64,000 bases of DNA from contig KV748211.1 of the NCBI GenBank assembly GCA_001692895.1, positions 620,001 through 684,000 on the forward strand, given 5' to 3'. This stretch comes from Cenococcum geophilum 1.58. Taxonomy: Eukaryota > Ascomycota > Dothideomycetes > Gloniales > Gloniaceae. The position numbers and the translations under genes were made by a program. The stretch's first letter is position 1; the number at the start of each line of letters is the position of its first letter. The notes under the pieces are model-generated. The model saw nothing but the letters and a program-made list of their open reading frames with translations, was not told the origin of the DNA and made no database searches. Shown here one piece after another: positions 1-13,362 of the stretch.

Positions 1-1074
1 CACTAGTTGTTATTACGTTGTTAACTATTCTATACCTATATACCTAGCCTATTAATAAGTTTACCATAGTACCTGCTACAAGGCTTTATTACACTTAAAT
101 TACCGCTAAAGAATCCTATTATCGTCTACCTAAAAGGGCGTTAGATAAGGCGCTAGCAGCTATAAGTTTAACTATAGTAGGGAAGCGGTATATGATTACG
201 CTATAAAGATTAGTATATTTAGATAGTATATGGGGTAGCGCTTTTAAGTCTTAGTAAGCCTTTACTAGCCCTACCTAGGTTCCTCCTTCTATAACGTTAA
301 GGTTATTATAATTGTCTTAAATACTAACAAACTATAGTAGTATTATTCGTTAGGTCCTAGTTAAAGGTCTACTTACTCTATAAGGAAAGTAAGGCATAGT
401 TATACGTATATTTCCTTTTTTATATAGCTAAGCTACCTAGTTAGTTTATATATTTCTCTACGTCCTTAGCAGTCTAGTTATAGTTTAAGATTTTATATAC
501 GAATCCGTCGCCCTTAGTTAATCCTTACGCTTTAAAATCTGCCTATTATAATTTTAAGTAATAATATATACTAGGTAGAATAATTATATATTTATTCTTA
601 GTCTTATTATTTAGAGAAACGCTCCCTTAGATTATATTAGCTCTATATTTACTTTTTAGAAGTAAGGGAATATTAATATTAATATGGCGGAAAGCTATAG
701 AGTCTCCTTTAATCGCGAATTTTTTATAATAAGGGTAGAAAATAAGTTGCCACTAGCTATTAGACTAAAGAGTATAATAAAGACAATAATACTAAGGATC
801 TTGTTTTATTAGCTGTTAGTAGAGACTATAGACAAACCTTTACCGCATATATAACCTTACCAAAAGGTAGCGCCACACTCTAAAACTTACGCATACCCAT
901 CTTACCATTAAAAACAATCGATTTTCTAACTTTTAAGACCTAATTCCTACTACCTAGGGAGCTAGAGGTGGATTTATTTGTCGTTTTACCCCCTTTTCCT
1001 AACAGAAAAATTTCTTTAAGGGTGGCCCTAGCTTATAAGCGAGGCACGAATAGAAATACTAAAACTACTATTAC
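1..1074. other. AT-rich degraded sequence, no gene identified
   Basis: Very AT-rich and TA-rich with few CA/TG dinucleotides, as after heavy RIP. On the minus strand one frame across about 1-290 is fairly open apart from RIP-type stops, which suggests an old repeat-borne coding region, but I recognise no motif in it. A 70-codon plus-strand run at 968-1180 crosses into the left end of the Tc1/mariner element and is therefore not a gene. The stretch is probably part of the element into which the Tc1/mariner copy jumped. Confidence 0.5.
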
Positions 1075-1076
1075 TA

Positions 1077-1146
1077 CGGAAGTCGCTAATATAGCCAATT
1101 GCACCTGCCTAATTAGGCAGTTTGGCTTACCGCTAACCAGCAAAAT
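1077..1146 (+). repeat. Left terminal inverted repeat of the Tc1/mariner element
   Basis: This 70-bp arm matches the reverse complement of 3462-3531 except for a few C/T or G/A differences. It contains an internal perfect palindrome, GCCTAATTAGGC, extended by one or more bases on each side (about 1104-1120). Such a palindrome may be part of a transposase binding site; that role is inference. Confidence 0.92.
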
Positions 1147-1329
1147 AACTTCTGCAGCTTTAACCCCGCTATTATACTAATAAACGCCACCAGAGCCCTA
1201 TTATCTATATAAAAATAGCCTATAAGTAACTCTAAAGCTTTTAAATCCCTATATTAATTATGGTCTTCTACTAGCTCATAATTAGGGCGTAATCCCTAGC
1301 TATAAAGGCTATAGGAGCTATAATAGAGC

Positions 1330-2600
1330 ATATCCAAAATATTACTTAAATTAAATGACACGCTCTTAATCGCGGCTGGAATCCTACTACAAATCCTCTT
1401 GTTCTTAACGGCTATATTATTAACGCTCCTCGGGCTAGTAGAAAGCTTAAAGTTACCTATAAATTTAAGCAGTAAATCCTTAAAAAAGTTACCTACAATT
1501 AATACGGTAGAGAAAAGTTTTACGCCTATATTACTGCTGAATATAGCTATTTAGCCTAAACCGTATAGCGAGTTCTATAACGTCATGGATATAGAAAGAC
1601 AAAGCTACATGGATATAGAAAGACAAAGCTAACTAAAAAGCCCTATCTCTTACCCGCGATAAAGGAAGCTCGTCTTTAGTTCGCTCTCCGGTATTAAAAT
1701 TAGACAATTAACGATTAGAAAAACGTTATCTAGACTAATAAAATAGGCGTTATTCTACACTATAGGAAAGGTGGATATTAGCTCTGGCGCTTAGCTAAGG
1801 AACGTGTTAAGAAGTCGTCTATTTATCCTTAATTTATAAAGGCTACCAAATTTATATTCTAGGGCGGTTTCTTATATAACTGGAAAGGTCTATACTATAT
1901 CTGGAGGCCTAAAACAGCAAATAAGAAGAAGGCGTTAAAGCTAGAACTTAAGATAATAAATAAGGCAATAGAGCTAGAGCTTTAAGAGGCGTAGGAGCTT
2001 ACCACTAGCCTATAACGACTGGGCCTTTATAATAAGCTAGGCAGGAAGCTAAGCTTCCATATAAATAAGGAGAATGGAGCCTTTAAGCGAAACTCTAAAA
2101 AGGCGGTATTAATTGGTATCGCTATCTTACTAAAATCCTCCTTCCAATCCTTATCCCATTCGCTATTAAGTACTAGATTAATTGTCTAGATACGCTTATA
2201 TAAGAAGATAAAGCTCTAGCTTACTTATTAAAGCACTAGCACATCTATTTTAACGCAGCTAGCCTTTAATAATTGCTTTAGCTAGGTAATTTACCGGATT
2301 TAAATATAATAGAACTATACTGGAACTACCTAAAGCAAGTTACTATAAAGAAGGGAGTATTTAGGAACCGAGTAGAAGCTAAGCAAGCTTAGTAGAAGGC
2401 GTAAGAGGAGCTTAAACAGTGGCGAATTTAAGCTTAGATTAAGCGAATTCCACGTTATATTTAAGAGGTTATTTGCTATAAAGGATGGAACGACTATTGC
2501 GAAGGCGCTGCTAACTGTGCACGAGATTGGAAGGCGCTTAAGAAGCTAGATCGATATCGCCGTTAAATAATTACTTATATGTAACAGCAGGTACTTTTAA
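1330..2600 (+). pseudogene. Tc1/mariner transposase relic (pogo/Fot-like DDE)
   Basis: One plus-strand frame is readable through many RIP-type stops. An N-terminal helix-turn-helix-like part at about 1390-1560 includes the run NGYIINAPRASRKLK. The catalytic core follows: a stretch at about 1740-1790 reading IGVILHYRKGGYWLWRL, the usual context of the first catalytic Asp, where the preceding position now reads Asn in place of the expected Asp, a typical G-to-A RIP change. The diagnostic block NLPDLNIIELYWNYLKQ lies at about 2288-2340 (family form SPDLNPIE..W..LK). The enzyme would have cut and pasted the element at TA sites. A 24-bp tandem duplication at 1584-1631 lies inside the coding region. 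Confidence 0.8.
1584..1631 (+). repeat. 24-bp tandem duplication inside the transposase relic
   Basis: Two exact adjacent copies of a 24-bp unit beginning CATGGATATAGAAAG (1584-1607 and 1608-1631). The unit is a multiple of three, so it does not shift the frame. Identical copies in a RIP-hit region imply that it arose after RIP or was too short to matter. Confidence 0.85.
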
Positions 2601-3461
2601 GCCTTAATTAAGTTAATAAGAATAAGCCTCTATTAAGGAAGCCCGAGCCACTAGAGCTTCTAGAGCTTATATAAATAGGCCCTTATCTACCTTACGATTT
2701 AATTAATTTAAAACCTCTACACAACGATTAAGATCTAAAGCTTTGCCGCCGATGTCGCAATAAATGGGACCCCCTCTAGCCGCCCACTTAATCAAAAGCT
2801 TTCTCCCTTAAGCCTCCATTTAAGCCTCTACCACCTATTAAGCCTCCTCCTCTTCCTTAGCCGCGATTAATCTAGAATTAACTAGATATAAAGGGCCGGA
2901 ATATAAAAAAGGCAGCGTTTAAAATTAGCTTTGTAGAGCCTTAAATTAGGTAGCAGTAGGAGCGGCAGTAGGAATAGCAGCAGCAGGAAAAGCAGCAGAA
3001 GTAGTAGCAGGAGAAAGAATACCAGAAGGATATAAATATTAGGTAGAAGACAATTAATAATCTAAAAAGGAAGTGGGTAAGGAAGAAGGACTCTACTATA
3101 TCTAATAGGGTTATAGATAAGGGCAGAGCCTCTACTAAGGCCTCTACTAGTAGGACAATTAACGTTAAATTAAGCTCTGTAGAGCCTTATATAGATCCTT
3201 CGCCAGAGGCTCTACTATACTAAGGCTCTATATAGAAGATTCTAAAGAAGGTAGGAAGGCGGCAGTGACTTAAATATAGAGAGGGCTATATTTAACCAGT
3301 AGAGGACGTTCCTAAGCCTCTATAGGGCAGGAAGCTACGCTAGCGCAGAGCTTAATACCTTCTAATTAGCTAGCATATTAACTAATTAACCAAATATATA
3401 TATATAGCATTTTATTTAAAGCTTTAAGAACGAATTTAATGCGTCTGGCGTTAAAATTCAT

Positions 3462-3531
3462 ATTCTGCCGGTTGGCGGTAAGCCAAACTGCCTAATTAGG
3501 CAGGTGTAATTGGCTATATTAGCGACTTCCG
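3462..3531 (-). repeat. Right terminal inverted repeat of the Tc1/mariner element
   Basis: Mirror copy of 1077-1146, ending in GCGACTTCCG immediately before the TA target duplication at 3532-3533. Confidence 0.92.
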
Positions 3532-3533
3532 TA

Positions 3534-5330
3534 CCCCTAATACCAAAACTATAAAATAGGAGCTAGTTTTGCTACTACCTTTTAGCCTAATCTCCCTAGA
3601 AATCTTCTAGTAGGATTAGAAAGGAAAAAGGGTATAAGGATAGTAAAAACTAGGGAACTCCCCTATAAGATGCCGAAGCCTAATAGGTATAAAAAAAACA
3701 ACCTCCTATAGAAATAAGTAATAATAAGTCTATATTTACTTTTTCTGCCCCTTCTCCTTCTCCTAGCCTATTTGGGACAGGAGAAAAAAGAGGATATCCT
3801 TAGTCTTCTGCTAAAAAAGAAAACCAAAAACCTGCAAAAAAGATAATAAAACTTATAACTTTTACGGCTGGTATACCTAGTATATCCTTCCCTTTCCTTT
3901 CTCTAGAATAACACCTATAAAAGGCCTTAGAAAGCCTAATCCAGGCCTATAAAAAGCCAGAAGAAGAAGAAGAAAAAAAAAGAATAAGTTAATAGCTAAA
4001 GGTCTATACACGTAGTCTCCTAGTAGGAAAAAAAATCCCTTTATAAAAGGAAAAGAAAAGATAAAAGAAGTCCTAAAAAGACTAGTTGAAGAAGTAAGAG
4101 CTCTCTGTAAGGAGGTAACCCCTACTAAAGAAACTTATATAGAGAGGCTAAAGAAGGACTTCCTTCTTCTTTATCCTTACTACTATCTCCTGCCCCTTTA
4201 ACTTCTACTAGAAGTAAGAAAAAGCAGCTATAAGAAAGGAAGCTAGTCCCAATTATAGACTAAAAGGACTAACCCCTAAATACCTTCTCTATACGAAATA
4301 AAGTTAATTAACTATTTACATTAAAATTGTAAGTAAAAAAGCTAGTTTTAGCGTTTATAGCTAAAACAAGAGGAAAATAAATTATTCTCCTTATAACTAC
4401 AGAAGAGTATAATATAGATTTCTTAGTTAAATATAAGGAGATCTAGTATAACTACTTTACCTTTTAAAAAGAATAAAAACTAAAACTATAGGTTTAAATT
4501 ATAGCCTATAGGGTTCCTACTCTACCTTTTCTAGGAGAAGGAGGCTTTAAGCTCCTAAAGGAAGAAATTAAGACCTTTAATTCTATAAGGATATAAGGAT
4601 TACCTAGATAGATCTTATCTAGTAAAAAAACACAATCTATAGACTAGATTTGGCTCTATAGTTTTTACTATAGAAAATAAAGAAAAAAGATAAGAAATCC
4701 TTAAGCAAAAAGAGATATTAATTGTAGGTACAGCTACTAAGGTAGTAAAATACCTTAAAGTCTCTCCTACTACGCAGTGTACGAGTTGCCAAAAATTTGG
4801 CTATATAGGAGATAGGTGCTCTACTAGGGCCTATAGATTCTATGCGGCTATATATTTATCTAAAGACTATTCCTGTCCTACCTATATAATAATAGGCAAG
4901 CCTTACTAGCATACTACCCCTTTTTACATTAATTATAAAGAAAAACACTTTACTAATAGTAAAGACTGTAAGACTCTTAAAGTAGCTAAACTAGTATATA
5001 AAGAGGATTTTATGGAAGAATAAAATAGATAGGATTCTAGAAGGAGGCAACTCCTACTAAGCTCTTAAAAAGATATAAGAGAGAAAGAATAGAAATAAAT
5101 TGCAAAAGGATAGGGACAGGTATTAGGATTTCTTATAGTTTTTTTTACTATTTTCTTATTCCCTAGTAGTTATAGGAACTTAGGGTTTACTAAGGAACTA
5201 TAAACTCCTAGTTTAAAAGTTTATAAACTACTAGGATATAGCTACTAGTATATATTAAGCTACCTAAAAAGGATTTATGTATATAGAACTATAGCGCCAT
5301 AGTCTAAGGCTATATGCACAGTATTGTACA
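3534..5330 (+). pseudogene. LINE (Tad1-type) ORF1 relic with zinc knuckles
   Basis: The plus strand encodes the degraded nucleic-acid-binding first protein of a fungal non-LTR retrotransposon. A lysine/glutamate-rich coiled part (about 3900-4200) is followed by Cys/His knuckles: CTSCQKFGYIGDRCS at about 4778-4820, then YSCPTYIIIGK at about 4869-4901 and HFTNSKDC at about 4948-4969. The spacing C-x2-C-x7-9-C fits the knuckle array of Tad1 clade ORF1 proteins. Some expected Cys/His positions read Tyr, as RIP would give. No endonuclease or reverse transcriptase follows, so the copy is truncated or cut off after about 5.3 kb. An A-rich run near 5340-5370 could mark an end. Confidence 0.65.
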
Positions 5331-7140
5331 TAGTATAATACAATAGATATATATAGAAAAAAGAAAAAAAAGAGACTATAGACCATTATTCTTAACTAGC
5401 TATAATTTAGCCGCCTATTAATTAGATGTTAATAATAGCGGTATATATATATATTTCCTTATTAATTATTACTAAGATATTAGAATCCTACTACTATTTA
5501 AATACGTTTAAAATTATAGATCTTTCTTACTGCTATACTTCTTAGTTTTTTAGTAATATTATCTAATTAAGCAAAGCCTCTCTGTTATAGGAAAACCTTA
5601 GCGCTAAATTATAAATAAATTTATACAGTCCTAAGGAATTAGATAGAACTAGAGGTTTATAAGCCTTTCTAAACTAGGAGTACGTAGTAGGATTAGTCTT
5701 TATAGTACTAAGGTAGTTATAAGCGTAATATATTAAACGGAGTCTATAATATAGTGCGGTATAATTTAAACCCTTTATCACTAAACCTATACGTCCTTTT
5801 ATTACTTAATTATGCATCTAGTAGTCCTTATATATCTCTAGATTAGAACTAGCTGCCCTATATTATCTGCGTAAGAGCTTTATAATCTCTATTGGTTTAA
5901 TTTTAATAGTTTGGTTTAGGGACACCTTAAGATATACCGGTACGTTTTCTTATAGTTATATCCTCGTTTTATATAGAGTACTGCTATAATGCCTATAGCC
6001 TCCTTAATATACTTTATATTATCTCCCGGCTTAATAATATTCTTATTAAACATTAATTCTACTCCTAGCCCTCCTACTTCTAGGTAAGTAATTATTAGCC
6101 TTTTTTTTAGATGTCTTTTTAACGAAGATACTAGTAGCTGTGGGGGTAAGCCAATAGGCGTTGTAGCTGCGAGAATGCTCTTATTTATAGATAATAAAGG
6201 CGAGTTAACTAATATAGTTGATCCTTATTAGGACGGGCTTGGTATAATACTACTACCTCCTTTTTAAATCGGTATTGATAGCTAAAAAGCTAAGAGATTT
6301 ATTACGTTAGAAGTATATCGTAAATATATTTATAGTGTAAGAGCTAAGCTTTTTCCTATTTATTTAATTACGATATTAGTGACTTCTAGTCCTATAGTAG
6401 CCAGTCTCCTACTTCTTAGCAATAGGTCCTTATATAGAATAAGGAAGCCAATTAAGTATCTTTTTAAACTATGCTTATTTACTACCTGGTCTAATATTGC
6501 CCTTTCTAACTTTATAGACGCGAGCGCGAAATTGGCTGCTTATAATTAAGTAGTAGTCTTAATACCGCGTTCTAGATAATTAAGCCTCTCGATTAGAGCT
6601 TTATTAACTCTTACTATAACCTTAAAAAATAGGTAAACTGCGAGCTTTTAGATAGCGAATAGGAAGTTATAAGAGACTACGTATTTAAGCGGCCTACTAA
6701 AAACATCTTATTCCTAGGCCTTTTAGATGGTCTCTTTAGCTTTATTATACCAGTTTCTTTAATCTTTAGCTATTTTACTAATGTTAAAGATATCCTTAAA
6801 GATTGATATAAACACGTCTTTTCCTAAAGATGCTTGTAGTCTATTATTATAGTTAATAAAATTAACTACTATATTAGTAGTATCTGCGTAGTTTTTTTTT
6901 GTAAGAGCAAAATCTTATTATAGATTTGGATAAGTACTACCTAGCGCTAATTAACCGCGAAGCTTCTAACCTCTATAAGGACGTTACTAATCTATTACTT
7001 AGCTCCTTTATATAGTACTAGCGGGTTACTAGATAAAGATATAATAAGTATACTATTATTAATTCTACTTAGTTAATGCTTTAATTAATTATAGCTATCT
7101 TTAAGGTTTATTAAGGGCGAAAAGGTAAGGTTTTAAATAG
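5331..7140 (-). other. Unrecognised RIP-hit protein relic on the minus strand
   Basis: Between about 7,010 and 5,900 one minus-strand frame is open for long runs broken only by RIP-type stops, which marks a real former coding region. A short unbroken piece reads VVNFINYNNRLQ (about 6,870-6,835). The deduced protein is rich in Leu, Ile, Lys and Asn with helical stretches. I see no catalytic motif, zinc finger or membrane pattern that I can name. It lies downstream, in the same orientation, of the integrase end of Gypsy-A, so it may be a 3' accessory part of that element, a neighbouring element, or a host gene trapped among repeats. I assign no function. Confidence 0.35.
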
Positions 7141-7754
7141 GGTTTCCTAATTTAAATGGTCTATTAAATCTAGGTAGTGATGTAGAGTTTTACCGGCTCT
7201 AATTATTAAATAGACCAATTATAATTTTCTATGCCCGGTATAGAAAATCGCTATAAGCTTAGTAAAGGCGGTAAGCGGAACTAATATCTTTATAGTAAAT
7301 AATACTAGATAGTTATACACAAATATTCTTCTACCCTTATCTTACTATTGGCACGCATTAGATTCCTATAACTAAAAAAAGTAAATAAAAAAGCGTAATA
7401 AAAAGAGCTTTAAAAAACACGGTAAATAAATAGACAGAGTATACGGCTGTTATCTATACCTCCTATTTTACCTTAAATCTTAACTATCCCCTAGTTAAAT
7501 ATCTTATGCTTAGTTCTGTTAAACAATCTTTTTAAAATGCGCACTTTTTAAACTATACGGCGTTGTAATATTAGTAGATTTTATATATCTTCCTTAGGCT
7601 CTAGCTCTACTGTTATTTTTTATAATATAGTTCCGCCTAACCAGTTAAGCCGGTCCTTTTAGCGGACTTTAGATATCTATTATTAATAAAACTTCTTTAA
7701 TTTATTCCCTAGAGTTTAATTGCGGAATAGCGTGCCGCTAAAATTCTTAATTAA

Positions 7755-8133
7755 TATTACGGAGTAAGTATAAGCGACGATAATATATAGTAAGGTAGAT
7801 ATTATTAAGCTATATATATATACTGTGTAAGAAGTTAAGACGTTATATAAGAAAGGAAGGTAGGAAAACGGGAAGAAAGGGTATATATTATAAACTTAGT
7901 TACTTAGTTAACACATACACAGAGCAGAGTAGGATTTAAGTAGTGGTCCTAGCAAAACTTAGTAGGATTTAGTAAAACTTAGTAGAACTTAGTAGAATAT
8001 AGTAAAATATAGTAAGTTACCGTTAGATTGCCGCAGATTGCTATTAAATTGCCGTCTTATGGTCGGTCTTTAGTTGCTAAGTTAGTAGAAACAGGTAGAT
8101 ATATATAAGGTATTACAGGGGTGTCCCATAATA
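7755..8133 (-). repeat. 3' LTR of Gypsy-B
   Basis: Left-hand copy, which is the 3' LTR because the element reads on the minus strand. It matches 13363-13742 along its whole length with mostly C/T and G/A differences. It contains a short internal array of near-repeats around AACTTAGTAG. Confidence 0.92.
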
Positions 8134-11100
8134 GTACCCCCCTTTAAACTTAAGCTTCTGCGAGATAGGGCTATAGTAGTTCTAGGTGGAGTTTATAAAA
8201 GTCTTCTATAGTTTATATAAGTCCTATAAAGTTAATGGGTTCCTATAAAGGCTTAATAAAGCCTCTCTATTTTATAAGATATATATATTAGCGTTTCCGT
8301 TTATTATACTTAATATTATTAATTCTTATAATAAAGTACTCGTTCTTACTATTTACTTTAACTAGTAGGGGAGGGTCTTATATTTATTTAGGTAGGGCGT
8401 TTAATATAGAAGTAATAGGGTAGAGGACTAACGTGTAGAATATAGGGTGGATTTTAACCGTATTAGGGAGCTTTAGTTAGTAAGCATAGGAGGAGATAAC
8501 CTTCTAAACCTTATAAGGGCCAGCGTTCTTTTAATTAAGCTTCTTAATAGGTTATTTTATGTTTAGATTCCTTATATTTAGCTAGATAAAGTTACTAATT
8601 TAATAGGCTAGTACTAAGGTTTATTTCTTATTCGCTGCGGCTTTATAGATAGATTAAGCCTATATTATTTTATTAGTAAGAAACTGTTATAATTCTTCTA
8701 TCTTCTTTACAAATTTATTTACTTTTATAACTTATAAGGCGTAATAAGTAGGGTAAGGAATATTGTTAAAGGGTTTAAACCCCATTTATAAATACTAGCC
8801 GTAGTTAGCCAGAAATATGGAGACCTTTATAGTTTTTAAGGCGGAATTATTTATAGTAAACTTAGTAAATATAAGCCAGTTAATCTAGTTATCTTATAAA
8901 TAACGTATATATCCGGATATACTATTCTATTATAGCGTTTATATATTCTATTTAACTATCTATTTTTAGATAATATATAGTAAATAGTAGTACTTTAATA
9001 TAGAGTTAGGTAGTTAGTTCTTTCTAAAATATAAAGATAAACTAGCTGCCTCTATTAGAGATAATTGTTTTAGGGAGTCTATAGAGTTTCTGTACGTAAT
9101 TTAGAAATAATTAGGTAATAGTAGGCGTTAATATATTAGGGCAGGCGATTAAGTGCCTTATCTTAGATAGTTGGTCTATAACTACTATAATATTTATACA
9201 GCCTTTACTTATAGGGGGGTTAACAATAAAGTTAATTAAGATATCCTTCTATCTTTAGTCTAGAATAGGTAGTAGCTTTAGGAGGCTGTTATACATCTTA
9301 TATAAAGCTTTAGCTTATTAGTAGATATAGCAGCTAGAGATATACCTTTATATTATATTATATATATTCGGCTAATAGTATTCCCATTAAAGCAGTTTTA
9401 GGGTTTTTCCTTAGCCTAGGTAGCTGGCTACTAGTAGATTATATATATGTTTAAGGAGCTTAAGCTTAAGTTTATTATAGTTAGGTATAACTAGGTAGTT
9501 CTAGTAATATAAGCGGTTTCCGCAAGCTTTATATTTACTTAAAGAAATCTTTTTAAAGCATCTAATACTATCTTATATTAGATTAAGCATCTCTTAAATA
9601 AACTTATTATTTAAGTATTCGTTAACTATAATTTATTTAATTAATTAATTAGTTATTTTAAGGACGTATACTATAAGATCTTTAGTGGGAGGGTTAAATA
9701 GTTTAGGGCGAAGTAGGGTCTAATTTTAGTAAGAGCGCGCTTTTTTTAGGGCTGGCGCGTCTTATAAGCATTAGGTTAGGGTATTAGGCTTCTAACCTTA
9801 AACGCCTAGGTAGTATATAATTAAGAATTAGAAGCGTAATAAATATTCTAACTAGTAGGCCTAATAATAACTTAGCTATTTCGTGGTTATAAAGTACTGT
9901 AGGTTCTTATAGTCGCTAAGGACCTTAATTGGAAATCCGGCGCCGTCTAGTTTGGGTCGCTATTGCTTAAAATATCTAATAATAGCTAGTAATTCTTTAT
10001 TATAGATCTTATAATTATATTTAGCAGGGCTTAGTCGCTTTAAGAAGTATACTATAGGGTATAATACTCCTTCTTTGTTATATTAAAACAGAATGCCTCT
10101 AGTAATATAATTAGATAAGTCGGCTTTTATAATACTTATTCGTTTTAAGTTAAAGTGTTAAAGTATAGGTATAGCAGTAAATATAACCTTTAGATAAGTA
10201 AAGGCCTTCTTATATTCTTTATTAAAGATAAAAGCTTTATTATTTTAGATTAGAGTAATAAGGGGTAAAACTAGGGCGGAGAAGTTATTAATAAACCGTT
10301 AGTAAAAATTAGTAAATCCTATAAAGGCTCTTATATCCTTAACGTTCTTAGGTCCTTACTAGTTTATAATTACTTTAACTTTCTTTAGGTCTACTTATAT
10401 ACTGTTTATAAAAATAAGAAGTCTAAAGTATAGAACTTCCGTTTTATAGAACTTATATTTATCTATATCTAATTATAAACTAGCTCCGTATAGGGCTTAT
10501 AAAATAAGGTTAATATATTTCTAATATTTAGTTAGGTTATTACTATATATTATAATGTCATTAATATAAGTAGTATAGAAGATGTCTAGGTAGGGACGTA
10601 TGGTATTATTTACGTAATATTAAAACAAGCTTGGAGTATTTATAAGGCTAAATAGTATTACTAAGTATTTAAATAATCTATACCGTGTATAGAATACAGT
10701 AAGCTATTTATCTCCTTTTGCTATATAGAGGAGGTTAAATATAGAGATAATATTAAGCTTCGTATAGTAGCGAGCCTTACTTAGTTAGTTTAGTGTCTTC
10801 TATATTAATAGGATCGGATATTAGTTCTTAATAGTAACGGCATTAAGAGCTTAGTAGTTTATATAGAAGCGTAAGCCGCTACTAGGTTTCTTAACAAAGA
10901 TTACTAATACGGCTATAAGCAATAAGCTTACTCTAATAAATCCTTTACTTAGGTTCTTATCTAAATACTTTATAGCACTTAGAGTTCGTTTTAGGATATC
11001 CCGTATAGGGGTCTAACTCTAGGCTGCTTTCCTTCTTTAAGTATAATCTTATAGTTATATAATTAGTATTATAGTAGCTTATTAGCTTTCTTCTATAAAA

Positions 11101-13362
11101 ATACCTCTAGGCGGGTATAGTACTCTACTAGTACCTTTATAGTAGGGTTAGTATACTTCTTCAGTACTAAGGCCTTCTTAATATTAGCTATAGTAATAGC
11201 GAAGATTATATATTCGGATTTCTTAGCAAGTTACGCTAGCGGGATAGCTTTAATTAGACGGATATTTAAGGTGCCGAGCTTACTTAGATTATCTATAGTT
11301 TTATATTTAGGTTTAGGTTTAATATTAGGTATAGAGTTAGTATTAGATTTAGGTTTGGGTTTTTTAAGAATCCTTTTTATAGTAGAATACTAGTTCCCCT
11401 AGTATTTTTGTGTATTAAGCTTAAGCTTTTACTCAGCTTAGGGTAGTATAGTGCTTAGTAATAACTTATAGAATTTAGTAGAGTTTTCGGATCCTTAGTA
11501 GATATTAGTAGAAATTTTATATTAATAGAATTTAGTAGAATTCCTAGGTTAGTAAAATCTGGTAAATTCCTTAAATATAAGGTAGATATTAGTAAAAATC
11601 TTAGGCTAATAGATTTTAGTGGATTTCCTAAATTTTAGCTTAGGGTTAGGATAATATATTATAAGGCACTCCTACTTATAACGGGAGGCAGTTAATAAAA
11701 GCTTAAGGTTGTTTTAATTAATAGTTACCTTATATAGCTTTATCTAGGATTATTTAAGAATTACTAGGTAACCTAAGATAGTAAAAAAGAGCTTAATTAG
11801 TTCTTTATAGTTTAGGTATTAAAGTCTTAGGGCTACTATATAAGTAATACGGCCTAAAATAGTACGTTTACTATTAAATCTAAATACGTTAATATGCTGG
11901 TTAAAGGGGGTTAGGGTAAAACTATTATCTTATACAAAGATCTTATTAATAAATCCTATGCTGCTAGCTTCTATATTAATTAGGATTTAAATATTAAACT
12001 CTTAACTATTCTGCCAGAGGCGGTAGTTAATAGTTATACTATAGTCTTAAGACTTAAAGTTTATAACGTTAAATACGTTTAATAAGATTTTATAATAGAG
12101 CCGTCCTAAGGAGCGACTTAGCTCTAAAATTTTCCTTTTAAAGGTAATTAGGGCGGGGTTCTTATAAGACGTTAGTTAGATTTTCGTTCTTATAAATAGT
12201 ACTTACTAAATAAAAGGCTGGAACTAGATAAGGAGGGCTATAATTAATAGCTTAAAGTTAGGCGCGATAAATAGTTCCTAATATTAGCTATTTGTAAATT
12301 ATTTTAGGGTGTAGGTAAGGAGATAAGGTAGTATTTTAAGATATAGTCCTTACTTCCATACTTAAAGTAAAGGCTTAGCTTAATATATTTTTCTTATTTA
12401 GGGGACCCTAATAAGGTATACTCTAGGGTTCTAGTATTAATATTTATGGCATTAGGGTGCTTAGGCTAAGATAATAACTTAATAAACGTTTATAGAGTTA
12501 CTATATTATATTAGGGGGCGGGCTTTAGTATTAGGCGTAGTATATTATTATACTATTTATTAATAACGTTTACGTATACATTAAGGGCTCTAACTAGGTC
12601 TATGCCTATTAGGGAGGGTTTTAGTTTAGGGCTTAAAAATTTAATAAGGCTGTTAACTAGTGCAGAGTCATTTTAGCTAGTCTCCCTTACGTAATAGTTA
12701 AATTCAGAGAAGTATACTAGGAAACTTTCCGTTCTTTAAGCTATATAGTTTATCTTTTTTAAGTAGTGGCTTAGCGGTTTGGGTTACTATATATAGCTTT
12801 AAGAAGTATAACTAGGCTTTATACTAAGTTCGGTTAGAGGGGTTTAATAAAATTAGCTATCTCTTCTCTTAGTTAACTTAGGGCGTAACAGAGTTAGTTA
12901 GCTTTAGTTAGGTAATAGTTAGCGTTACTAGTTAGCTTATTCTTAAGCTAGCTTAGAAATAATTAGAGCTCTTACCGTTTACTAGTAAATACTAAAGGGT
13001 TAGGTAGCCGTTCAGATTATTATAGTATAGTAGTTAATTTAGGGTAGGCAGCTATTATAGGTTTAAGGCTTACGTTCTACGTATTTATCTTTAGGGATAG
13101 TATTTAGTCTTAAGGCCCTAATATAGACATCTTAAGTATACGGATTTCTTCTTAGAAGTCCTTAATTAATCACTAGTATCGTGCTTTTTATTCGGCTTAT
13201 TATTAATTTAAAGTAGCTTAGTTTTATATAAGGGCGTCTATAAAAGACTTTTATATTTCTACTAGTTATTCTTAGAGTGCGGATATAATACTAGCAGCCG
13301 TTATAGGGGCTTTAGGGTCGTTCTATATTTTAGAGGTAGTATATAAAGTTAACGCAATATAG

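Larger units (their letters stand above)
1077..3531 (+). mobile_element. Tc1/mariner-type DNA transposon, RIP-degraded, full length
   Basis: A 2455-bp unit with 70-bp terminal inverted repeats that start CGGAAGTCGC, bounded on both sides by the dinucleotide TA (1075-1076 and 3532-3533), the target duplication expected of the Tc1/mariner superfamily. The interior codes on the plus strand for a DDE transposase relic (about 1330-2600), followed by a proline- and glutamine-rich stretch to about 3450. The two ends differ at only a handful of transition sites, so the copy was young when RIP acted. It has many RIP-type stops and is certainly dead. It appears to lie beside or within the LINE relic that begins at 3534. 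Confidence 0.9.
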
